Shown here: in pieces, positions 44,921 through 56,991 of the stretch
How positions within the stretch are numbered: position 1 is the stretch's first letter
Layout of the letters: every line of letters starts with the position of its first letter
NCBI RefSeq assembly: GCF_000715075.1
Contig: NC_134081.1
Location: forward strand, 67,195,153 to 67,259,152
From: Nicotiana tabacum
Lineage: Eukaryota; Streptophyta; Magnoliopsida; Solanales; Solanaceae
Direction: 5' to 3'
DNA: 64,000 nucleotides
The notes under the pieces: generated by a model
The model's input: only the letters and a program-made list of their open reading frames with translations
Databases searched by the model: none
What the model was told of the DNA's origin: nothing
Made by a program: the position numbers and the translations under genes

Positions 44921-47900
44921 TCATACATAATATCTCTTGACTGCATCAGAATTGATAGCCATATCCACACATTTACCTTCTATGTCTGTTAAATACAAAG
45001 CAACATTGGGCAACACCTTTGTCACAATGAAGGCCCCCTGCCAGTTTGGGGCGAACTTGCCTTTAGCTTGAGCCTGATGTGGAAGGATGCGTTTCTACAC
45101 CAGCTGACCCACCTCAAATTTCCGGGGATGCACCTTCTTGTTATATGCTCTTGCAATTCTTTTCTGATACAATTGACCGTGACATACTGCTGCCAATCAT
45201 TTTTCATCAATCAAACTCAATTGCTCTAGCCGGGTCTTGACCCACTCATCATCATCAGTTTCAGCTTAGGCAACAATCCGCAAGGATGGAATCTCAACTT
45301 TCGCAGGTATAACTGCCTCGGTTCCATATACCAGCAAATAGGGAGTTGCACCTATTGAAGTGCGAACAGTAGTGCGATAACCTAGTAAAGCAAAAGGTAA
45401 CTTTTCATGCCATTGCCTGGAACCTTGCACCATCTTACGAAGTATCTTCTTTATGTTCTTGTTAGCAGCCTCAACAGCTCCGTTTGCCTTAGGACGATAC
45501 GGAGTGGAGTTTCGATGCATAATCTTGAACTGTTGGCATACCTCTTTCATCAAATGACTGTTGAGGTTAGCAGCATTATCTGTGATGATTACCTTGGGAA
45601 TTCCAAACCGGTAAATGATGTTTGAATGAACAAAATCTACCACCGCCTTCTTGGTCACGGACTTGAAAAACCATTTGGTAAAGTAATCAATGGCCACCAG
45701 AATAAACCATGCCCGTTTGACGCTGCCGGCTCAATTAGTCCAATGACATCCATGCCCTAAACAAAGAAGGGCCAAGGTACAGACATTGTGTGCAACTCAG
45801 ATGGCGGGGAATGAATCAAATCACCATGCACCTGGCATTGATGACATTTGCAAACGAAGCTGATGCAATCCCGTTCCATGGTGAGCCAATAATAACCTGC
45901 TCGAAGAATTTTCTTTGCCAAGACATACCCACTCATATGCGGCCTGCAAACTCCGGAATGCACTTTGGCCATGATAGTCGAAGCTTGTTTAGCATCTAGG
46001 CACCTTAGTAATCCTAGATCTGGAGTTCTCTTGTACAATATTCCCCCACTTAAGAAAAATCCACTAGCCAGATGTCGAATGGTTCTCTTTTGATCACCTG
46101 TGGCATGTACCGGATATACCCCCGATTTGATGTATTCCTTGACATCATGGAACCAAGGCTCACCATCAGGTTCCTCCTCAACCACATTGCAATAGGCATG
46201 CTGATCACGGATTTGGATATGCAGAGGGTCGACATAAGTCTTATCCGGATGGTGTAACATTGACGCCAGAGTAGCCAAGGCGTCGGCAATCTCATTATGA
46301 ATCCTGGGAATATGCCTGAATTCTACCGACCTAAATCGTTGACAAAGATCATGCAAACATTGTCGATACGGTATGAGCTTCAAATCCTGAGTCTCCCATT
46401 CTCCCTGAATCTGGTGAACCAACAAATCTGAATCTCCCAAAACCAATATTTCTTGAACTCCCATGTCTATAGCTAGCCTCAAACCCAGAATGCATGCCTC
46501 GTATTCAACCATGTTGTTAGTGCAATAAAATTGAAGCCGAGCTGTTACGGGGTAGTGATGCCTTGTTTCAGAAATGAGTACAGCCCCTATTCCGACACCT
46601 TTCATATTAGCAGCTCCATCAAAGAAGAGTTTCCAACCTGGCTTTTCATCATGATCAACCTCGTCAACATACATCACTTCTTCATCAGGAAAATAAGTCT
46701 TCAGTGGCTCATATTCTTCATCCACCGGATTCTCGGCCAAGTGATCGGCCAGGGCTTGGGCTTTTATCGCGGTCCGAGTCACATAGATGATGTCAAACTC
46801 TGTGAGTAAAATCTGCCACTTTGCCAATCTTCCTGTGGGCATAGGCTTCTGAAAGATATACTTTAGAGGATCCATGCGAGAAATGAGGTAAGTAGTGTAG
46901 GATGACAGATAATGCTTCAACTTTTGTGCCACCCAAGTCAGGGCGCAACATGTCCTTTCAAGAAGAGTATACTTAACTTCATAAGGAGTGAACTTCTTGC
47001 TGAGATAATAAATGGCTCGCTCTTTCTTGCCCGTGATGTCGTGTTGACCCAACACACAACCGAAAGAATTATCCAATACCGTCAAATAGAGAATTAAAGA
47101 TCTCCCAGGTTCTGGCGGGACCAGCATAGGTGGGTTTGACAGGTAACTCTTGATCTTATCAAATGCTTCCTGACACTCATCAGTCTACTTAACCGCAGCA
47201 TTCTTCTTCAGCAACTTAAAGATGGGCTCACAAGTTGTCTTGAGTTGAGCAATAAACCTACTGATGTAGTTTAACCTTTCGAGAAGGCTCATTACCTCGA
47301 TTTTGTTCTTTGGCGGTGTTAATTCTTGGATGGCTTTGATCTTTGATGGGTCCAACTCAATACCGCGTCGACTGACTATGAATCCCAACAGTTTCCCGGA
47401 CGGGACACCAAATGCACATTTTGCCAGATTGAGCTTGAGGTTGTACCTGTGGAGCCTTTGGAAGAACTTTCTCAAGTCTCCAATATGGTCGGACTGCTTC
47501 TTTGACTTTATGATCACATTATCTACATAAACATCAATTTCCTTATGTATCATGTCATGAAATATGGTAGTCATTGCCCTCATATAAGTTTTCCCAGCAT
47601 TCTTCAAACCAAATGGCATTACCCGGTAGCAGTATGTCCCCCATGGTGTGATGAATGCTGTCTTTTCTGCATCTTCCTCATCCATCAGGATCTGGTGATA
47701 TCCTGCGTAGCAATCCACAAAAGACCCAATCTCATGCTTGGCACAATTGTCGATCAGAATATGGATGTTCGGCAATGGAAAGTTATCTTTTGGACTTGCC
47801 TTATTGAGATCACGATAATCGACACAGACCCTGGTCTTACCATCCTTCTTTGGTACTGGCACGACATTAGCTAACCAAGTGGGATATCGAGTGACCCGAA

Positions 47901-48385
47901 TGACCTTTGCGTCAAGCTGCTTTGTGATTTCTTCTTTGATCTTCACACTTATGTCAGTCTTGAACTTCCTTAACTTTTGCTTGACTGGAGGGAATGCCGG
48001 ATCAGTTGGCAATTTATGAACTACCAAATCAGTGCTCAAACCCGGCATGTCGTCATACGACCATGCAAAAACATCTTTATATTCAAACAGTGCTTTGATT
48101 ATTTCTTCCTTGATTTGTGGTTCCAGATGCACACTTATCTTGGTTTCCCTGATATTATCTTGATCTCTTAAATTGATTACTTCAGTTTCATTCAAATTAG
48201 GCTTGGGTTTTTCTTCAAAGTGATTTAGTTCTCTACTGATTTCCTGAAATGCTGCTTCTTCATCATATTCTGTTTCATCATCACACTCTACTTCTTGGAT
48301 TGTTGTTTCGGAATTAGATTGGCTTTTAAGATTTGGCTAAAAATTCCTCATGCATGTCATGTCATTGAAACCAGCATAAAAAGAA
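44921..48385 (-). pseudogene. Ogre pol second exon: RT, RNase H, aRNase H, integrase
   Basis: It begins at 48385 after a TACAG acceptor. RT (about 48000-47250) has VPKKDGKTRVCVDYRDLNKA and MPFGLKNAG. The catalytic box is YVDN (47518-47529) rather than YVDD, so RT is disabled. The first RNase H (about 47100-46800) lacks its leading Asp. The second, archaeal-type RNase H (about 46650-46270) keeps FFDGAANMKG, MVEYEAC, GDSD and EIADALA. Integrase has HHCC-type cysteines (CKCHQC near 45830) and a core with ITDNAAN and AVEAANK. Breaks: TAG near 48350, 47185 and 45757, a one-base shift near 45720, TAA at 45266, and TAG near 45095. Stop TGA at 44921. The double RNase H is specific to the Tat lineage. 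Confidence 0.92.
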
Positions 48386-48569
48386 CTGTACAGAAAAAAG
48401 AAACAAAACAAAAATGAAACGCTATTAGGAATAATGGAAAATGGGAAATTGTATTTCATTGAAAATAAAGGATAGAAGGGTTTGTACATCAAAACAAGCA
48501 AAAAATAAAAAATCTAGATTACAACCCTGGAATAACCCAGATAACAAAAAGGAAAACAAAGCAAACTAC
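48386..48569 (-). other. Ogre intron between protease and RT
   Basis: 184 nt, GTAGTTTGC at 48569 to a pyrimidine-rich TTTCTGTACAG ending at 48386. Its removal joins the protease-side frame to the RT-side frame, with only one further TAG near 48350. A facultative intron at this place is known in Ogre elements. Confidence 0.8.
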
Positions 48570-51500
48570 CAAAACTCCTTCCGGGTGGGGAGAGGAGTAG
48601 CTTTCCAATTGCTAAGCTTCACATTTGGCCCAATGAGCTGCACATCGGCATTACTGGAACCTTCCCCGATTTCCACCATGTTAACCTTATCAAACAAACT
48701 CTGGAACCTCTTGATCAGCTCTTCATCAAAGTCGACCACAGGTTTTGGGACCGCTGATATTGGGCGTTTTGCGACCCCTGGCTTGACAAAAGACTTGGAG
48801 ATATGTGGAACAGGCTTAGGAAGTGACCATGCCTTATGTGGAACAGGCTTAGGAAGTGACCATGCCTTTCTTTTCAAATTTTTAGCCTTTTTCATGTCCT
48901 TCCCTGTGAGTGTGAATCCCAAACCAAATGTACCGAAACTTTCACGTGGACACACCGGATGTGCAATACCCTGCAGAGACGAACCCAAGCCTTTGCCCGG
49001 CACGAAACCATTCTTCAACATTTCATTTGCTACCATGACGGACGCGGAGGGTAGCTTTGGACCTGGAATGCATTCTCCTTCAGGAATCTTCTCGACAGAC
49101 ACTGTTTCAAACGTTTGGTACACCTAAGGCCCTTTATCATCTTCAACTTCAATAAATGGAACAATTGTGTCATTATAAGCAAATAAGTTCTCATCACCGT
49201 GCACAACTATTTCCTGCCTGTCCCATTCAAACTTTACCATTTGATGCAGAGAAGACGGGATTGCCTTGGCAGCATGTATCCATGGCCTGCCCAACAACAA
49301 GTTGTAGGAGACAGCCACATCTAGCACTTGGAACTCCATAGTGAACTCAACTGGCCCTATTGACAATTCGAGCATTATATCACCGACAGAATCTTTCCCT
49401 CCTCCATCAAAGCCTCGAACACATACATTGTTCATGTGGATCCTTTCAGTGCCGATCTTCAACTTTTGCAAAGTGGACAGAGGACAGATATTTGCACTAG
49501 AACCGTTATCAACCAATACCCTTGAGACAGCAGAATCCTCGCACTTCACTGTGAGATAAAGAGCTCAGTTGTGCTCCGTACCCTCCATAGGAAGTTCATC
49601 ATCTGAGAAAGTGATCCTGTTTGCTTCGAAAATCTTGTTAGCAATCTTTTTCAAGTGGTTTACCGTGATCTTATCAGGAACATGGGCCTTATTTAAAATC
49701 TTCATTAGGGCTTTGCGATGTTCATCTGAATGTATCAGCAAAGACAAAAGAGAGATCTGAGCTGGTGTTTTCCTTAACTGCTCTACAATGGAATAGTCTT
49801 GCATTTTCATCTTTTTCATGAACTCTTCAGCCTCTTCTTCGGTGACCGGCTTCTTTACTGGGACGTGGCCATCCTTGAATGGCTTGGCTTTCCTCAGTTC
49901 TTCTGGAGTAAAACATCTCCCAGAACGAGTCAGTCCTCCGATTTCATTGACTTCTTCCTCTACTTCTTTCTCTTTATATGTTACTATCACCTGTTTGTAA
50001 TTCCACGGGACGGCTTTTGTGTCAACCATTGGTAATTGGGTCACTGCTTAATAATAACGGGGGTAATACGAGCCCCTTCCACGATTATGACAGGCTTGCC
50101 CGGGACCCCTGGTACGATCACTTTTTGCTTTTCCTGGTTCGCTTCAACATCAATCGGAGGCCCTTTCACAACCAATACAGATGGCTTCACATTGAGCGTG
50201 CTTAGCTTCTCCGACACCCCTTCAACTGTCAAGGGCATTGCTTTTGTAGAATCTGGAGCTTTAACTGGATTACTTTCGCTAGTCCGGATCATCATGATAG
50301 ACTTGGAAGAATTCTTGGGCTCCCCATCCTTATGAACTATCTCAATCATATGTGTCTCTACATGGGCCGGCAAAGGATTTTGGTTGATGTTTGGTGCCTC
50401 CGGGTTCTGGACCACAATTTGATTTGTATCAATAAGCTCTTGGATCGCCCTCTTCAAATGCCAACACTTCTCTGTGTCGTGCCCTGGGGCATCAGAACAA
50501 TATGCACATCTGAGGGAATAATCAAGGTTCCTTGGAGGTGAATTTGGTGTCTTTGGCTCAATCGGCCTTAAAACGTCCAACTGCCTCAACCTTTGAAATA
50601 AACTGGTATATGACTCTCCAAGGGGGTGAAGGTTTCTTTCCGCTGCTGCCTCTCTTTTCTATAATCCGGCCTTGATCGAAAGCTTGGATCAGTAGGGTTT
50701 CGATATGGTTCTGGGGGTGGGTAAGGATTTTGTGGAGTTGGAGCACGCCATTGCGGGTAAGGAGGGGGTTGCGCATATGACTGTGCATGGTGAACATGGT
50801 ATTGGGGTGGTCTGACTGAATATTGAGGGTCTTGAGGTGGGAAATAATGTTGGGATAGATTATATGGAGCTTGGGTGTAGGCTTGAGGTTGGGGGCGAGG
50901 TTGGGTGTACTGGTGAGGCGAACCCCTTGGGCCACGCCCTGATCCAGAGACAAACATAGCGACATCATCTTTCTTCTTTTTGCCTAATAGGCTTCCGGTG
51001 CCACTTTGAATTGCCTGTGTTGTTGCTTTTATGGCGGAATAGATCTTGCTTGACTTAAGTCCCTCTTCCACCATTCCTCCCATCTTTACCACATCGTTGA
51101 AGGACTTACCTATGGCCGAGATCAAATGGCCAAAGTAAGTAGGTTCTAAGGCTTGAAGAAAGTACTCGACCATCTCATCTTCTTCCATTGGAGGATTGAC
51201 CCGTGCAGCTTGTTCCCTCCATCTGAAACCATATTCCCTAAAGCTCTCACTGGGCTTCTTCTCTACCTTGGTCAAAGATAGGCGATCCGGGACAATGTCT
51301 ATATTGTACTGAAAGTGCCGAGCAAAGGCCTGAGCCAAGTCGTCCCATGAGTACCACCTGCTAGCGTCTTGGCGGGTGTACCATTCTAAAGCCGCCCCAC
51401 TCAAACTCTGACTGAAATATGCCATTAATAATTCATCTTTCCCACCGGCGCCTCTCATCTTGCTGCAAAAGCCTCTCAAATAGGCCACGGGATCTCCATG

Positions 51501-52184
51501 TCCATCGTACAGGTCAAACTTGGGCATCTTGAACCCAGCGGGCAGTTGGACATCAGGGAATAAGCATAAATCCTTGTAAGCCACACTTACTTGGCTTCCT
51601 ATCCCTTGCATGTTCTTCAAAGATTGCTCTAGACTCTTCACTTTCCTGAATATCTCATCCTGCTCCATGTTCCGGGATGGTTTCTCAGTTTCAACAGGAG
51701 GTTCAAAGTGAGGGGTGTAGGAATATGGATCCATGACTTTGAAAGTTGGTTCCAGAGCATAATATTGGGTATCTGGAGCTTGGAACGCGGGTTCACTAGA
51801 AGATCGGTAGAGGGTAGCTCACGGAGGGGCTACGAAAACAGGAGCAGATGTCGGAGCTGGGTATGCAGTCGTTTTGGCTGGTGGAGCATGGAAAGTTTGG
51901 GACGAGGTGTCGGGGTAGTGGTGGAAAGGGGTAAAACCCGGTGCATGCTGAGGGGAAAGATCAACGGTAGTGGGATTCTGGGCTTGTGCCAGTGGTGGGT
52001 TGAAAACGGGATTTTCTGTGTAGTTAGCGGGAAATGAAGGTGGAGGATGCCCCCTGATCCAGGCTTGATACATTTCAGCCATTTGATGCTTCAACCTGTG
52101 GACCTCCTCTTTCAATTCAGACTCTAATTCTACAATCTCCCTCGGTGGGTCAACAACACCCGTGTCCGACTCTTTGCTAGTCAT
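48570..52184 (-). pseudogene. Ogre gag-protease first exon, with G-patch-like segment
   Basis: ATG at 52184; coiled-coil N-terminus (ELESELKEEVHRLKHQMAEM) and Pro-rich linker, then the gag core from about 51590 (GFKMPKFDLYDGHGDPVAYL, ALEWYTRQ, FREYGFRWREQAARV). A one-base shift near 50620 precedes a zinc knuckle (CAYCSDAPGHDTEKC, near 50500). Aspartic protease VLVDNGSSANICPL near 49510. A G-patch-like block (NGFVPGKGLGSSLQGI) lies near 49020, and a 10-residue duplication (AWSLPKPVPH) near 48830. In-frame stops: TGA 51819, TGA near 49563, TAG near 49124. The products would build particles and process the polyprotein. Confidence 0.88.
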
Positions 52185-52439
52185 GACTGTCTTGCACTTT
52201 GATCTGGTATTATAGGGGTGACTTGCCAGGATGCCAACAAACTAACCACCTAAACAGAACCTGTCTAGCTATGCACACACAATAACTTGGTCAGTTTTGA
52301 AACATTTAACAGATAGGGAATCACATATTGGGGATGCAATGCACCTGAGCAGTTAAACGTTTCTAAATGCTTTGCGACGGCTTATGTGCTTCATCCCAGC
52401 TCTTTTCCCAAATTTTGAATCCTGATTTTTCCTCTCTCC

Positions 52440-52556
52440 TTTTGCTGTATTTCGCTCTTTTAATTCTCATTCTTTTTTTCTTTTGTTTGGCCCCTCTTTT
52501 CTTTCTTCCCTCCTTTTTTTATTTTCCTCTTTTTTTTTTCTCTATTTTCTTTTAAG
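52440..52556 (-). repeat. Homopurine/homopyrimidine tract
   Basis: C/T-rich on the plus strand, between Ogre gag and ORF1 and adjacent to hairpin copy C. Confidence 0.75.
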
Positions 52557-52630
52557 ACTATGATCGAATCCTATGGGGATTGCCTACGTATCACGATGCC
52601 ACATGAATCAGATCATTACGTAGTTCAGGG
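52556..52630 (-). other. Ogre hairpin motif, copy C
   Basis: Outer stem CTACGTA (52583) with TACGTAG (52617), the longest of the four, and a weak inner TCA...TGA. Framed by GATCGAATCC and GAATCAGATC. It sits in the spacer between ORF1 and gag. Confidence 0.65.
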
Positions 52631-52830
52631 AAATAAATGCGAAATGATTTTTTTTCAATATCTCATTAATAAAAGACATCTATTGGATTTTCTATTACAA
52701 GGACTTAGAAGTAGTGATGACTACAAAAGAAAAATCTACATACTCGAAATAAAGCAATAAGCAACCTTGACAAGGATGAACAAAACTCGAAAAAAGTAAA
52801 ATACAGACTCAAAAACTAACTAAAAAAAAA

Positions 52831-54889
52831 TCAAAAGTACATAAGAGCCTCCACTGGTACTCCGGGGGCTTGCGGGACATCAGCTGGCCTCCGCACGGGC
52901 CTATGGGCAATATCTTCTTGAAGGTGGTCTAGGTCAACCATCACCTGTCGAACGAATGTTATTACAGAAGCAAAAAATATATACTTGGTCATGTCTTCAC
53001 ATTCATGGCATTTCATTACAACATAATCAGCTATCTCTTTAATCCTCATTCTAATGACACCTTTTTCTTGAAGCAAACGTCCAATCTGCTGGGCCCGAGC
53101 CTCTAACACTTGTGTATCTGTGTTGTTTTGGTCTTGTAACTATTGCAGGCTTTCTTGTAGTTGGTAAATCAATGCATAGCAATGCTCTCTTTCTGTCTTG
53201 AAATCCTTTATTTGCTTGACCATTTCATTTTCCAGGGCAACCAGCTTTTTCTGTAAAATTGCTACTTCTTTGTCATATATCTGCTTCAACTGGTGGGCTA
53301 ATTTACCATGTTCTTCTGCACTTTTGGCCAACTTTGCTTGAGCATGTAACAAGTCCTTTTCGGCCTTTGTCAAGTCAAAATCATAATCATGCACTTTCCG
53401 CCTTAGGTTGGTTATAATTTTCTCATCTCTCTCACTTCTTACCGGTGTCTCGGCGGCTATTTTCACTCTCTGGATTTGGGCTCGAAGGGCTTCATTTTCC
53501 CTAGCCAACCTCTTCTTTTCCCCTTCATCTTCAGCTGCCTGCAAACTACTATCAAATTTGATTTTTTCAATTTGTTCTTCTAGTTTGTTTATAGTAGTCC
53601 GGTATTCCTTTTCTTTAGCTAACCAAACTCATTGCTCTCGTGCTCCATCGGTGAATTGTTGGACATGGGGCCTTTTGGCGGGCTGTTCTGGCTCTTGATC
53701 GACCCGACTTCTTTTACCATACCATATGGCGTAGTTGGATCCTACTTCACCCATGGACAAATCTCGTACTTGAGTTTGTGGTTCCAAGAACCTACATTGG
53801 TGCCAAATCTGACGAACCCTTTCTTCTGGAAATGTGGCTTTTGGGCATAGTTCAATAACTTGTGGACTCAAATCTTCGTCATAGGGGACTGTTTGGTATC
53901 TGTCCAATTGGCGTAGGACCCGATGTGGGGCATATGGCTGAATACTCCGAAGACCCATTAATAAAAGAGAGCACACTCCGGCGGAGATGTAAATAACTTT
54001 ATCGATCGGGAGCCAACCGAAAGTCCACTCAATTCGATTTGAGTTTAAAGAACCCAAATATGCGAACCATGCCTCAGTACCTTCTGGTAACTCATGACCG
54101 TTTACTCGGTTTTCATATTCTTCGATGCAATTGAGTCCGGTCAGACTGTAGTTCATGTAACCTGGGCGATGACAAACCACATTTGTAAAAGCAAGTTGCA
54201 ACCCTCAAAAAACTTTGTCCCGGCTCGACAAGCGGTTAAAGCTCGGTAAATTTCTGCAAGAATCATCGGTATGATAGTGCCATTGGCCTTTTTGACCATA
54301 AAGTTGGCCACTCCTGTGAGCCCCAATTCTATATGTCTGTCACTCCTTGGGCATATCAGAGTGCCTAAAAATGCCACCACAAAGGCCAAACCCCTACGTG
54401 CTTCCCATTTGTCTTTATTTCCCTGATGATTCAAATCAGTGTCCGGAGCCTCAAATCCGTGGGGGTCCCCATACCGGCTGTATAAGAAATAAAATGTGCA
54501 GAATCCTCCGGCTAAATTTCATCTTTAACCTGCCGGCTAATACTGAAGAGGTCCAAAAACTTATGAGGGGCTACAATTCTTGGTGCTACTGGATATTGAT
54601 ACCTTAACTTCCCTTCGAAACCAGCATAACCTGCTATCTCCTCTAGTGTAGGGGTCAACTCGAAATTAGAGAAGTGGAAAACATTGTGTGTCGGGTCCTA
54701 AAACGGTATCAAAGCTTCGATTATATCAACCCTTGGTTTAATTTCGAGAAGACTAGTGACCCCACCTAAAGCCTTTGTCACAGAACGTTTGCTGACCTCC
54801 CCCAGGTCGTTCCACCACATATGGAGTCCTAGTGGAATCTCGTCTACGACTGGAAAAGGTATATTTTCAACAGTGCTCATCCTGCACAT
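52831..54889 (-). pseudogene. Ogre ORF1 (extra ORF upstream of gag)
   Basis: ATG at 54889 (or 54880). Segments at 54889-54698, 54434-54153, 54201-53629, 53544-53140 and 53109-52831 are collinear pieces of one protein. The N-terminal part resembles the plant-mobile-type domain of Ogre ORF1 (MWWNDLGEVSK, WEARRGLAFVVAFLGTLI, WTFGWLPIDKVIY). The C-terminal part is a long coiled coil (KKRLARENEALRAQIQ). Stops near 54696, 53629 and 53140 and shifts near 54530 and 54185 inactivate it. ORF1 is present in Ogre elements of several plant families and its role is unknown. Confidence 0.8.
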
Positions 54890-55229
54890 TTTTATTTAAG
54901 GCGACTAGTTAAAAACAAGTGATTTTTGATTTTATTTTTTTATTTTTGACCCCAAAAGAAAGATTATTTGTGCAAAATAAAACTCAAACAACTCAAGGCC
55001 ACTTTTACAAATACGGCCCTTCAGCCCTTCAGAAATGAAGATTTTAAAGTTGTGCTTGCTAAGTGGCCAAAATTAAAAAAATAGCCATAGGTGGCTATTC
55101 TGGTAAAACAAACTTCCTACGTCCCGTCGGGATGTTTCTGGCTATTTGGACAGAAAGTGACATCCTCTAAATTTATTTATGACAAAATGACGCATTTTCA
55201 TATTTTCTGGTTATTTTTGCAAAAACTGG

Positions 55230-55296
55230 GCCGGACCCGATGAGGGTTGCCTACGTATCTCACATCCGGTGAGAATCAAACCCGCGTAGTTCGGTC
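55230..55296 (-). other. Ogre hairpin motif, copy D
   Basis: Outer stem CTACG (55251) with CGTAG (55285), and a perfect 6-bp inner stem TCTCAC...GTGAGA with loop ATCCG. Framed by GGCCGGACCC and GAATCAAAC. It lies upstream of ORF1 in the 5' leader. Confidence 0.65.
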
Positions 55297-55521
55297 CATC
55301 TTGATGCACAGAAAGATATGATTTGTTTTGAAATAATTTTTTTTTTGAAACTTTGGCAGAGTAACGGGATTTTTGAATATCCGGATTATCAAAACCGGGC
55401 ATTTTTCTATCCTACCTCACTCTTGGTTTTTCTTTTTATTTTTTTCTTAATTTTCTTTTCTTACTCTAGAAGCCGGTCAACATACAAGCCAAGCAAATTA
55501 ATGCACAAGTAGCACGTAAAG

Positions 55522-56986
55522 AACTCGAGTGCATAGATGAATTAGCCATTGAAATATGAATCTGTTAATTACATGAGAGGCTACGAAACCAATAAACTGT
55601 ATAATTCTGCAATTAAAATACTACATTGATTTCTTCAGAAATGACTGGTGGTCAAATTCACGTCTCTGTCATTTCTGAAGAAATCTCAAACCACGAATCA
55701 TCACTTTTATATGAATAAACCTTAGCAAGCAGATGTTAGGTTCATCGACAAAACAAAATCATACTCGAATATTTTGAATTATGCTACTAGAACTAGAGAT
55801 AAACAAAGAGAGTAGTTCAAAGTTAAATTCAATAATTGAGCCTACTGGTTTTATAGAATCGGGCAGAAACAAACAAAGAAAATTTCATTCATGATCCGAT
55901 ATAGTGCAATAAAGAATATGAACATACCTAGATACAGGTGAAAATAAACCGAATGCAACAAGCTAGGGTCTGCAATAGACGATGAGTTCCAACAATAGAA
56001 ACAACAACGAACCGGCAATAGCAACGGCAGCAGAAATCGAACGTCGATTTGAATCGGACTTCTCTTTAAAACCCAAAAATGTGGAATAACACATAGCAAT
56101 AGAAGAGCAATTTCAGAAAATTGCTTTTAACTCTAATCTCCCTCGGTTCTGTGAGCTTTTTATTCAAAATCTCATAAATGCTTCTGAACTTCAAAGTCGA
56201 TTTCATACGCTAGCAATGTGCTTTGAGCGCGTGTGTGAAGAAGGACTGATTCTATGAGAGGAGTCTGCAGGTGAGAGAGAGTGAAGGAGAAGGGCAACGA
56301 CTGTTTTGTTGAAAGGGGAGGGGAAGTTCGTCTCTTTCTTCAGATAAATGGAGGAAAGGAGGCGGCGGATCCTAGGGTTTTTCCAATTGGGGATCCATTC
56401 ATCTATGTCTCTGTTGTGAAGAAAAGGGGAGGGTATGTCCGTTCCCTCTGCTGTCCTCTTCTCCCCAAAAATGAGAAAAGAATTGGGTAATTAAGGGGGA
56501 ATTTAGGGCAAGCTTGTGGAGAAACTGGGCCACCGAATTTGCTTGGCCCCATTCTAAAAGATGTGCACCAACAACCCTTTCTTTCCTTCTCATCTTTCTT
56601 TATTAGACGTTTTGCAAAATTAGCCTCTATGGACTCAAATTTTAATTAAAACTAATTTGTGTGGCTAAACTATTTATATATTTTACTCATTAATTGATTA
56701 ATGACCTAATTAATTAACTAGCCTAAAAATGCATGTAGAGTTACTAATGTATTTTTTGGTATTTTAGTGTTTTACAAATGCAATTGATTATGCATTTAAA
56801 ATCTAAAAAATGTAAAAATTTAAAATATTTTTGTATTTTCTTTAGGATTTAAAATGCAACTTAAAAATGCATAAAATATGAATACGTAAAAAGCAAACTA
56901 AGTAAAAATATAGAAAAATAATTTAAAGCTATTTTTTGGATTTTTTAGGAGTAATTTTATATTATGGCAAAAATTAGGTGCTCACA
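55522..56986 (-). repeat. Ogre 5' LTR, 3' part deleted
   Basis: 1,465 bp matching 39824-41299 of the other LTR. The part equivalent to 38894-39823 is gone, together with the primer binding site. The TATA box at 56670-56680 is retained. An 18-bp inverted repeat (55628-55645 with 55668-55685) is unique to this copy. Confidence 0.9.
56670..56680 (-). promoter_or_regulatory. Ogre LTR TATA box (5' LTR copy)
   Basis: TATATAAATAG on the minus strand, about 310 bp from the LTR start. It could still drive transcription into the truncated element. Confidence 0.55.
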
Positions 56987-56991
56987 ACTAT

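Larger units (their letters stand above)
38894..56986 (-). mobile_element. Ogre-type Ty3/gypsy retrotransposon (Tat lineage), innermost level
   Basis: 18.1 kb with a perfect ACTAT target duplication (38889-38893 and 56987-56991). The element reads right to left: truncated 5' LTR, ORF1, gag-protease, intron, RT-RNase H-aRNase H-integrase, a long 3' region with three tandem arrays, polypurine tract, full 3' LTR. ORF1, the pre-RT intron and the double RNase H are Ogre/Tat hallmarks. The inserted length leaves the host chromovirus frame consistent on both sides, which verifies the ends. Confidence 0.93.
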
